A stretch of DNA of 45,920 nt, from assembly GCA_025996815.1 (NCBI GenBank), contig BNTT01000009.1, forward strand, positions 1 through 45,920, in the 5' to 3' direction. Both the position numbers and the translations under genes were made by a program. The DNA comes from Bacteroidia bacterium (lineage in GTDB: Bacteria > Bacteroidota > Bacteroidia > Bacteroidales > Azobacteroidaceae). Positions 8,207 to 15,887 of this stretch are shown here, piece after piece; the first letter of the stretch is position 1; each line of letters starts with the position of its first letter. The notes beneath the pieces were generated by a model that ran no database searches, was not told the origin of the DNA, and was given only the letters and a program-made list of their open reading frames with translations.

Positions 8207-11200
8207 ATGTGTATGAAAAATTTAGAAAAATTCTTGAAGAACGGCTCACTTGCATGGCTTGTGTACGTCGTGGCGGTCTGTACGGGGGGGGGGGTACAGT
8301 ATTTGCGGGCTGAGAATCCCCAGGAAACCAAAATCTCCGTAACGGGCATCGTGTCGGATGCCGACGGTCCGATTATTGGTGCGAGTGTTAGCGAAAGCGG
8401 CAATCCAAGCAATGGCACATCAACTGATGTGAACGGGAAGTACACCTTGCAGGTGTCGTCCAATGCTTCGTTGCAAGTGTCTTACATTGGGTATGACGAC
8501 CGCGTCATTGCCGTGAACGGTGCCACCACCGTGGATGTGACGCTGGTGGAAGATGCCGCAGAACTGGACGAGGTGGTGGTTACGGGCTACACCTCGCAGC
8601 GAAAGGCTACCATCACCGGGTCTGTTTCTTCGGTGAGCAACAAGGAAATCGCGGTGACGAAGAACGAAAACGTGCTCAATGCCCTGACCGGTAAATTGCC
8701 GGGCGTGCGTATCGTTCAGAAGAGTGCTAACCCCGGCGAGTATGACACCACGATTGATATTCGTGGGATGGGCGACCCTCTGTTTGTGATTGACGGTATC
8801 ACGCGCGACAAAGATTATTTCTCCCGTATGGATGCGGAAGAAATTGAGAGCGTGTCGGTATTGAAAGACGGCTCGGCGGCTATCTACGGTTTGCGCGCTG
8901 CCAATGGTGTGATATTGGTGACCACCAAGAGCGGCACGGCACAGAATGGCAAGGTGGACATCGGTTACACCGGAAACTTCACGTTCCAGCAATTTTTGTA
9001 TGTGCCCGAAGGCGTTAGTGCTTTGGACTATATGACATTGCGGAACGAACAGGTCTTTCAGGATTTTGGTCGCAACTATCTGGTTCGCCAAAACCCGTAT
9101 TTCAGTGATGAGACGATGCAGCCCTGGCGCGACGGAAAACCATCCTACGATTGGATGGATGCCGTATTCAACGATGTTACGCCTCAGTCGCAGCACAACC
9201 TCTCCGTGAATGGCGGAACAGAAAATCTGCGCTACTTTTTAAGCCTCGGCTACGGACATCAGGAAGGTACTTACAAGAGTGGCGATTTGTATGCCGACAA
9301 ATACAATGTCCGCACGAATATAGATGCCACCATCACCAAAAATTTGAAGACGAGAGTGTCATTAGGAGCTATCCTCAACGAACGGCACTCGCCCAACGGT
9401 ACCGGATGGAACACCTATAAGGAAGCATGGCTGACCCGTGCGGATGCACCTATCTATGCCAACGACAACCCCTTGTATCCCAACGGCAACAGTCAGCAGT
9501 TGCAAGACGGCAACAATCCGGTTATCCGAACAAATGCCGACTATGTGGGGTATAATATCAGGAAAGAACGCCGCATAAATGGAACTCTGGGGCTTACTTA
9601 TGATGTTCCGTGGGTTAAGGGATTGTCGGCAAAAGGGCAATACGACTACACGATGAGTACGCCCGACAACACAGAATATCATGCCACCTATCTGCTGTAT
9701 CAATACGATGCCGGCAACGATGATTATGTGGCACGGACTGTTAATTCGCCTTCAACTATCACGCGAAGGGCAGACTACAGTAATAATACCGACTTGCAGT
9801 TGGGATTGTATTACAACAACAAGTTCGGCAACCACAATGTTAATGGTTTTGTGCTCTTTGAAGAGGCTTACAGCACCTGGGGTCAATGGCTGCAGGCTTA
9901 CCGCGAATTGAAGGTAAATTCCGAATTCCTGTCTGTCGGCGAAGCCGCCGGGCAACGAGGAGAAGGCGGTGCTCCGGTTGAGCGTGAAATTCAATCGGTT
10001 ATCGGTCAGGTGGCTTACGATTACAACGGGATATATATGGTGGACGCGCGTTTTCGTAACGATGGCTCTTCCCGTTTCCCGAAAGGCAGCCAGTGGGGAT
10101 TTTTCCCGTCGGTGTCGGCAGGCTGGCGTTTCAGCGAAGAAAGTTTTATTAAAGACAACACCGATTTGTTTTCTAACCTGAAATTGAGGGCTTCTTACGG
10201 CGAAATGGGCGATGATGGCTCGGCAAGCGATTATCCGCCAAGTGTTACTTACGGTCTCAACGGCAACTATGGATGGTTTTGGGATGGCAATCTGTCCGGC
10301 GGTGTGAATCCGACAGGTCTTCTCAATCCCAACCTCACGTGGTACAAAATTAAAATGTATAACGCAGCCTTGGATTTCGGAATGTGGGGAAATTTGTTGA
10401 GCGGTACGTTTGAAGTGTATCGCCGCGACCGCACCGGTTTGCTTGCCGACGACAGTGCCGTGCTCCCCGGAACGGTGGGTGCCTCTTTTCCGCAGAAAAA
10501 TATGAACGCCGACCGCAATTTCGGTTGGGAAATAGAACTCCAGCACCGCAACAAGGTGCAAGGCGTAAACTATTTTGTTACAGGACAGATTTCTGCAACC
10601 AAGAGTATGCGCACCAGTTGGGCAGAAGAACCCGCCAGCAACTCCTACGACTATTGGCGCAACCGCACAGACGGACGTTACAACAATATTTGGTGGGACA
10701 GAGAAGCTGGCGGTATGTTCACCTCTTTCGACCAGATTCGCAACTACATGGGATATAACGTTGGACAGAACACACTGCCCGGCGATTGGTATATGGAAGA
10801 CTGGAACGAAGACGGCGTTATCAACGACCAGGATAATCATCCGATTGCTACCAAAGGACTCCCTGTTTTCAACTACGGTATCTCAACGGGCGCATCGTGG
10901 AAAGATTTTGATTTGGCAATGAATTTTCAGGGTACAAGTGGTGTTTACGTTTCATACGGAGAAGTGCTGACCGAGGCTTTGCCTTTTAACGGTGCCAACA
11001 CATTGAGTTGGTTTATGGATAGATGGCGTCCGGAAGACCCGAATGCCGACTATTTCAATCCCAACACCAAATACATTGCGGGCTATTATCCGGTTACAGG
11101 ACACGACGGTCGCCGTCAGGGTACCAACAATGTGCAAGACGCTTCCTACTTGCGTCTGAAAACTTTGGAACTCGGCTACACTGTACCGAAAAACCTCCTT

Positions 11201-11389
11201 TCAAGAGTGGGTATTAAAAGTTTGAGAGTCTATCTAAGTGGCTACAACCTTTTGACATGGACGGGGCTGCGTGATGTGGACCCCGAACGCCCCGGTACTA
11301 ATGGTAGTGGTGCTTCTACGAATGATGTTCAGATATACAATTATCCTGTCAACAGGACTTATACCTTTGGTGCAAGTATTAAATTTTAA
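8207..11389 (+). CDS. SusC/RagA-family TonB-dependent outer-membrane transporter
   Basis: Outer-membrane TonB-dependent importer for glycan fragments, the SusC partner of the following SusD. Order: signal peptide (hydrophobic SLAWLVYVVAVC), CarboxypepD_reg-like domain (VTGIVSDADGPIIGASV, about residues 45-120), the E-L-D-E-V-V-V-T-G-Y segment, plug domain with IDIRGMGDPLFVIDGI, and a 22-strand barrel ending F-G-A-S-I-K-F. About 1060 residues is normal. The promoter places the start at ATG 8207 or 8213 rather than upstream codons. An 11-G run at 8284-8294 encodes Gly-Gly-Gly in the signal peptide. One base more gives a TGA within about ten codons and one base less also hits an early stop, so the gene is a phase-variation candidate, currently in frame. 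susD follows 12 bp downstream. Confidence 0.95.
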   Translation: MCMKNLEKFLKNGSLAWLVYVVAVCTGGGVQYLRAENPQETKISVTGIVSDADGPIIGASVSESGNPSNGTSTDVNGKYTLQVSSNASLQVSYIGYDDRVIAVNGATTVDVTLVEDAAELDEVVVTGYTSQRKATITGSVSSVSNKEIAVTKNENVLNALTGKLPGVRIVQKSANPGEYDTTIDIRGMGDPLFVIDGITRDKDYFSRMDAEEIESVSVLKDGSAAIYGLRAANGVILVTTKSGTAQNGKVDIGYTGNFTFQQFLYVPEGVSALDYMTLRNEQVFQDFGRNYLVRQNPYFSDETMQPWRDGKPSYDWMDAVFNDVTPQSQHNLSVNGGTENLRYFLSLGYGHQEGTYKSGDLYADKYNVRTNIDATITKNLKTRVSLGAILNERHSPNGTGWNTYKEAWLTRADAPIYANDNPLYPNGNSQQLQDGNNPVIRTNADYVGYNIRKERRINGTLGLTYDVPWVKGLSAKGQYDYTMSTPDNTEYHATYLLYQYDAGNDDYVARTVNSPSTITRRADYSNNTDLQLGLYYNNKFGNHNVNGFVLFEEAYSTWGQWLQAYRELKVNSEFLSVGEAAGQRGEGGAPVEREIQSVIGQVAYDYNGIYMVDARFRNDGSSRFPKGSQWGFFPSVSAGWRFSEESFIKDNTDLFSNLKLRASYGEMGDDGSASDYPPSVTYGLNGNYGWFWDGNLSGGVNPTGLLNPNLTWYKIKMYNAALDFGMWGNLLSGTFEVYRRDRTGLLADDSAVLPGTVGASFPQKNMNADRNFGWEIELQHRNKVQGVNYFVTGQISATKSMRTSWAEEPASNSYDYWRNRTDGRYNNIWWDREAGGMFTSFDQIRNYMGYNVGQNTLPGDWYMEDWNEDGVINDQDNHPIATKGLPVFNYGISTGASWKDFDLAMNFQGTSGVYVSYGEVLTEALPFNGANTLSWFMDRWRPEDPNADYFNPNTKYIAGYYPVTGHDGRRQGTNNVQDASYLRLKTLELGYTVPKNLLSRVGIKSLRVYLSGYNLLTWTGLRDVDPERPGTNGSGASTNDVQIYNYPVNRTYTFGASIKF
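8284..8294 (+). repeat. Homopolymer run of 11 G inside the susC signal-peptide codons
   Basis: Eleven consecutive G. With this length the frame is open through the whole SusC. Runs of this length are prone to slipped-strand mispairing. The paralogous leader at 37447-37724 has a 12-G run at the equivalent position. Confidence 0.9.
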
Positions 11390-11401
11390 AAAATTACAAT
11401 C

Positions 11402-13363
11402 ATGAAAAAGAAATATTTATTATTTACAGTCATCTTTGTGGGTTTGGTTGCTTCATGCCATGATTTGACTTTGGAACCCAAAGGACAGTTGGGCGAGGCG
11501 GAGTTGTTTGGCAATGAATCCGGTGTAAGGACATACTTTACCCGACTTTACAACCTCCTGCCAATCGAAGATTTTGTTTATTATGCAAATAACAACAATG
11601 ACCATCGCGACCAGGGTGGCGGCGGTTATCGTCCGGACAACTACTGGGAAGCAGGCAAAAACTCATTGGGAAATATGAGCGGCGAATTTGTCAATAGTTG
11701 GATGAAAGTCAATAACGATGGCGGCGAATATTGGTCGTACAATCAAATCCGCGATGTCAATACTTTCATTGGAGCCTTTCCAAAGTACAAGGACGGTTTT
11801 TCTACTGAAACTTACAATTCCATATTGGGTGAGGCTCATTTTCTGCGCGCCTTTTACTACTCCGGAATGGCTAAACGCTATGGTGGCATACCTGTCATCA
11901 ACAAAGTGCAGGACCCGTATGGAGACCCCGATGCACTAAATGTAAAGCGTAACACCGAGTATGATACGTGGAAATTTATCCACGACGATTTGCAGTTTGC
12001 GATTGATAACATGGGCGCAAACAGCGAAAAGGGACGCGCCAATAAATATGTGGCAGCCGCCCTGATGTCGCGCACCATGCTCTATGCCGGTTCGATTGCC
12101 AGATATACAAAATATTTGGAACACGACGACGCGGCAACAGTGCAGGGATTGGCAGGAATCGACGAATCGAAAGCCAAGGAATTTTTCCAGTATTCCTACG
12201 ATGCCGGCAAAATCATTGAAGAATCGGGAAAATATGCCCTCTACACGGCTAAATATCCCGATAAAGCAACGAATTATGCCTACATTTTTCAGGATGAAAA
12301 TTCAAGTGAAAATATCTTTATCAAGGATTATGGCAAGGATGTTCCGGGCGACACTCGGCTTCGTCATTCCTACGATGCGCTGATGTGTCCTCAGCCGGAT
12401 ATGTCGTCGTTTGTTGGTGCTGAAAGTTATCCTTCGTATGACTTTTTGAAACTGTTCGACTTTCCCGCTATTACGGAAGCCGACGGCACACCGAAGCGTT
12501 GGGACAAGCGCGACGACTTCAAAGCCGATATTGAACCCCGCCTGCGCGGTATAGCCTATTTCGATGGCGACCAACTGCGCGGCGCAACATTTGATATTCA
12601 GCGCGGTCTTTACAAAACTTTTAAAGGTTTGGCTACCGACATTCAAGACGGCAGTAATGATGCCCCCATCAACAAGGACGGAAACCGTATATTAGGTGCT
12701 CGGTATGCTACCTACGACCACAATGGAACAAACATCCTTATTGCAGGAAGGCATGGCATGTATGCTGAAGCCGGTATCGAAAACAACTGTTGGACAGGTG
12801 CTTTCGTTCGTAAATATATCAATGAAGCGATGACTACGCCGGAGGTTAGAGAATATCAAAGCGGTCAGCCCTGGATTGTGTTCCGCCTGGGCGAAATCTA
12901 TATGAATCAGGCGGAAGCGTGCTACGAATTGAGCCTCCTCGGCGAAACGAGCAAAAAGGCGGAAGCATTCGATTATATAGAAAAAATTCGCGACCGCGCC
13001 GGCTGCAAGGTAACACGCCCTGCGGACAACACCAGCAATGTGCAGGCAGATTACGGCTATATCTATCCGATTGACGGCAATCTGAAATTTATCCGCGACG
13101 AACGCTACCGCGAACTGGCTTTTGAAAATCACCGCTGGTGGGACATCCGCCGCTGGCGCACTGCCACCGAAGATTTGAAAGAATGGCGACCGAGAGTGTT
13201 TATGGCTTACCACGTTTTGGACGAAGACAAATATATTTATTTGGACGAGCGCGAAAATTGGAATCAAAATTGGAACGCCGAAAAGAAGGTTTATTATCAA
13301 GCCATTCCGCAAGGCGAAGTCAACAAGAACAACAATCTGTTGCCTAACAATCCACTTCGCTGA
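11402..13363 (+). CDS. SusD/RagB-family surface glycan-binding lipoprotein
   Basis: Surface lipoprotein that captures glycan and caps the SusC barrel. The lipobox is V-A-S-C near residue 19. The body shows the SusD pattern: N-terminal LTLEPKGQL, the helical TPR part with LGEAHFLRAFYY, and the C-terminal signature Y-R-E-L-A-F-E-N-H-R-W-W-D-I-R-R-W. At 653 residues it has normal length. It follows susC by 12 bp and precedes the DUF3823 lipoprotein by 25 bp, forming one transport and binding unit with them. Confidence 0.95.
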   Translation: MKKKYLLFTVIFVGLVASCHDLTLEPKGQLGEAELFGNESGVRTYFTRLYNLLPIEDFVYYANNNNDHRDQGGGGYRPDNYWEAGKNSLGNMSGEFVNSWMKVNNDGGEYWSYNQIRDVNTFIGAFPKYKDGFSTETYNSILGEAHFLRAFYYSGMAKRYGGIPVINKVQDPYGDPDALNVKRNTEYDTWKFIHDDLQFAIDNMGANSEKGRANKYVAAALMSRTMLYAGSIARYTKYLEHDDAATVQGLAGIDESKAKEFFQYSYDAGKIIEESGKYALYTAKYPDKATNYAYIFQDENSSENIFIKDYGKDVPGDTRLRHSYDALMCPQPDMSSFVGAESYPSYDFLKLFDFPAITEADGTPKRWDKRDDFKADIEPRLRGIAYFDGDQLRGATFDIQRGLYKTFKGLATDIQDGSNDAPINKDGNRILGARYATYDHNGTNILIAGRHGMYAEAGIENNCWTGAFVRKYINEAMTTPEVREYQSGQPWIVFRLGEIYMNQAEACYELSLLGETSKKAEAFDYIEKIRDRAGCKVTRPADNTSNVQADYGYIYPIDGNLKFIRDERYRELAFENHRWWDIRRWRTATEDLKEWRPRVFMAYHVLDEDKYIYLDERENWNQNWNAEKKVYYQAIPQGEVNKNNNLLPNNPLR

Positions 13364-13388
13364 TTTATTATAAACTATAAAAAAATTA

Positions 13389-14162
13389 ATGAATATGAAA
13401 AAGATAATATATTTGATGATGGGAGTTGCCCTGATAAGCGTAACTTCATGTATGGAAACGGACAACTGGGATGCCCCCGATGCCCGAATCTACGGCACGG
13501 TGATTGACGAGTACACCAACGCGCCACTGCTGACAGACCAGAATGACTGGCAAATCCGCATCTGGGAAAGAAGTTGGACGGCATCTACGCCGCAATACCA
13601 GGATTTGCCGGTGAAAGCCGACGGCACCTACAACAATTCAAAACTCTTTGCAGGCACCTACGACATGGTTCCTCACGATGGTCCGTTTTGGGAGCCTGCC
13701 GAGTCTGAAATAGTAACGGGTGTAGTGTTTAAGAGTGGCGGCAGCACCAAGCAGGATTTTAGGGTGAAGCCCTACCTGCAAATCCTCGATTTCGATTACA
13801 CGCTTGGCGCAGTAGGCGCAGACGGCAAAGCAAATTTGACGCTCAGGTGCAAATTGCGCGCCCCGATTACCGAAGGCTTCGACGTGAGGGAGGTTAGACC
13901 CTTCCTGAGCCTGACCGTTTTCTGCGGAAATTCCAGTAAAATTGACATTCCCGAATACAACGACCGCAGAGTGGATGTCAACAAAAATTGGAACGATGTG
14001 CTATCCACCTTCGGAGGATCCGGCGACACCAGCGACATAATCGAAATGGGTCCCCTCCCCGTAAAATCGGGCTACACCTATCACGTGCGCGTGGGAGCAA
14101 ACACCAACAAAGGCAACAACCGCTACAACTATTCAGAGATAAAAGAGTTCAAAGTGCCCTAA
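13389..14162 (+). CDS. DUF3823-type lipoprotein of the SusC/D locus
   Basis: A 257-residue lipoprotein with lipobox S-V-T-S-C. It has an N-terminal carboxypeptidase-regulatory-like beta-sandwich (IYGTVIDEYTNAPLLT, near residues 30-110) and a C-terminal domain matching DUF3823 proteins that commonly follow susD (SGYTYHVRVGA near the end). It is presumably a surface accessory glycan-binding protein; no enzyme motif is seen. ATG 13395 (MKKII) is an alternative start six bases in. It is the last gene of the operon; a strong hairpin terminator lies 11 bp downstream. Confidence 0.8.
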   Translation: MNMKKIIYLMMGVALISVTSCMETDNWDAPDARIYGTVIDEYTNAPLLTDQNDWQIRIWERSWTASTPQYQDLPVKADGTYNNSKLFAGTYDMVPHDGPFWEPAESEIVTGVVFKSGGSTKQDFRVKPYLQILDFDYTLGAVGADGKANLTLRCKLRAPITEGFDVREVRPFLSLTVFCGNSSKIDIPEYNDRRVDVNKNWNDVLSTFGGSGDTSDIIEMGPLPVKSGYTYHVRVGANTNKGNNRYNYSEIKEFKVP

Positions 14163-14173
14163 TCCTTTGAAAG

Positions 14174-14218
14174 AAAAAACACCGGCGTGCAATTGTTCTC
14201 ACACGCCGGTGTTTTTTT
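14174..14218 (+). terminator. Rho-independent terminator after the susC-susD-DUF3823 operon
   Basis: A perfect 13-bp stem, AAACACCGGCGTG (14177-14189) pairing with CACGCCGGTGTTT (14202-14214), encloses a 12-base loop and continues into seven T. It lies 11 bp beyond the DUF3823 stop. Confidence 0.93.
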
Positions 14219-14324
14219 GTGATAAAAACATTCAGTTGATAATCAGATACTTACAGCAAATTTGAGTTTTTCTTTCAATACCGAATTGATAATTATTTTG
14301 TGACTTTTTTTGAATTTGCCGAAA

Positions 14325-14370
14325 ATTAAGGATAAATTAAGCGATAATTAAGGACGAAAAACTATCTTTG
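14325..14370 (+). promoter_or_regulatory. Promoter of the esterase-GH2 unit with three ATTAAG boxes
   Basis: ATTAAG at 14325, 14336 and 14347 (11-bp period) is followed by the -7 box TATCTTTG at 14363-14370. The offset from the last box to the -7 box is 16 bp, the same as upstream of susC at 8130-8175. The ATG at 14392 lies about 15 bases after the expected transcription start. Confidence 0.72.
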
Positions 14371-14391
14371 CAGAAAAAAAATATAAATAGT

Positions 14392-15870
14392 ATGAAAAAG
14401 CAAATTTTAGGAATGTTTCTGGGCGCAATCGCCCTTGCAAATCAGGTATCCGCCCAACCTTTACAGGGCGGGAAAACTGCGTGGCACGGTTTTGACCGTT
14501 ACGATTATGTTATCGACGAGCAAACATTGCAACTCGTCCCCATCACGGCTACTGCCAAAGAGGGCAACGGCGTGGCTGCACCCGAAAAAGGCACGCGCCG
14601 CTGCATTGTGGTCGTCCCGAAGCAGGCGGCTGAGGGCAATCCGTGGACGTGGCGGGGGTGCTATTGGGACCACGAGCCGCAAGCCGAAGTGGAACTGCTG
14701 AAAAGAGGCTTTCACGTGGCATATATCACCACAGACCCCGACGAAACGTGGGATGTTTGGTACGCATTCCTGACAAGGGAATATAAACTGTCGCCCAAAC
14801 CGGCATTCATCGGAATGAGCCGGGGCGGGACTAATTCCTACACTTGGGGCACCAACCACCCCGACAAAGTGACGGCTATTTGCGCCGACAATCCCGGTCT
14901 CACGCATACAAGCCTGATGAAAATGGATTTGCTGGCACAAAACGATGTGCCCCTGCTGCATATCTGCGGCAGCGTCGACCCGATATTGCACAATACCTAC
15001 GCCATCGAAAATTTATATCATGCCAATGGCGGGCGTATTTCAGTGCTCGTGAAGGACGGGGCGGCGCATCATCCGCACAGCCTGCACAACCCGAATGTAA
15101 TCGCTGACTTTATCGAACAAAGTTTTGCCGAAAAAGAAGAAAAACCGGCTTTCCTGACCGAGAAATATACAAAGACCGCTTTTTACGGCACAAAAATCAC
15201 TTACAGTTATGCAGAATCTGAAAAGGCATGGCTCACCCGTTGGGGACCGGCTTTTGCGGCAAGTTACAACAAATATTCCATGTCGCTGCCGGGGGTGGAA
15301 GGCTCGTTCACCGTGTTGGTGCCTCATCGGGCGGCATCCGGCACGCCTTGGGTGTTTCGGTGCGACCAACCCGAACGCGATTCGGAAGTTGATTTTGCGT
15401 TGCTCGAAAAAGGGTTTCACATCGTGGTGGCTCCGGTGCCATACAATGCCAACGGTCCCATTGTGGAACATTGGACAAAGGTGTATGATTACCTCACCGG
15501 CAAAGGATTTTCCAAAAAACCGGTATTAGCAGGGCGTGGCGCGGCTACGGGCGAAGTGTATAATTGGGGCATCGAAAACCCCGATAAAGTATCCTGCATC
15601 TATGGCGAAAATCCAATCATGCGTGCATCGCTCGCCAAGGTGCAGCCGATGGGCAATCTCAGTGCGCTGGCAAAAGCAGGCATCCCAATATTACACGCTT
15701 GCGGCAGCCTCGACCCCAACTTGAACAGCCAAACGCGCGAAGTAGAAAAAAAATACAAAAGTTTGGGCGGCAAAATAACCGTCATCACGGATAAAGGAAG
15801 AGGACATTATCCTTTATCGCCCGAACAACCCGCATCGGCAGTCAATTTTATTGTGAAAAATGCAAAATAA
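14392..15870 (+). CDS. Secreted tandem alpha/beta-hydrolase (esterase-like), second copy lacking the nucleophile
   Basis: Signal peptide (to about residue 22, V-S-A-Q), then two homologous alpha/beta-hydrolase domains, roughly residues 25-255 and 265-490. Copy one has the nucleophile elbow G-M-S-R-G-G (Ser143), an acid loop CGSVDP and a His in H-H-P-H-S, a complete triad by eye. Copy two aligns well (TWG/NWG, NPDKV, CGSLDP, GHYPLS) but its elbow reads G-R-G-A-A-T, so Ser is replaced by Gly383 and the copy is probably inactive. The role is probably deacylation of a decorated glycan; the substrate is unknown. The frame is open to 14368, but that codon lies inside the -7 box, so ATG 14392 is the start. 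The GH2 gene follows 17 bp downstream. Confidence 0.82.
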   Translation: MKKQILGMFLGAIALANQVSAQPLQGGKTAWHGFDRYDYVIDEQTLQLVPITATAKEGNGVAAPEKGTRRCIVVVPKQAAEGNPWTWRGCYWDHEPQAEVELLKRGFHVAYITTDPDETWDVWYAFLTREYKLSPKPAFIGMSRGGTNSYTWGTNHPDKVTAICADNPGLTHTSLMKMDLLAQNDVPLLHICGSVDPILHNTYAIENLYHANGGRISVLVKDGAAHHPHSLHNPNVIADFIEQSFAEKEEKPAFLTEKYTKTAFYGTKITYSYAESEKAWLTRWGPAFAASYNKYSMSLPGVEGSFTVLVPHRAASGTPWVFRCDQPERDSEVDFALLEKGFHIVVAPVPYNANGPIVEHWTKVYDYLTGKGFSKKPVLAGRGAATGEVYNWGIENPDKVSCIYGENPIMRASLAKVQPMGNLSALAKAGIPILHACGSLDPNLNSQTREVEKKYKSLGGKITVITDKGRGHYPLSPEQPASAVNFIVKNAK

Positions 15871-15887
15871 TATAAAAAATAATTGAT

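Noticed and set aside
9752..10840. Long minus-strand open frame (362 codons) inside susC
   Set aside because: It lies wholly antisense to a clear SusC, has no family signature or promoter, and is the type of shadow frame produced by this codon usage. The same applies to the long frames at 20035-21153, 27368-28348 and 12692-13465.
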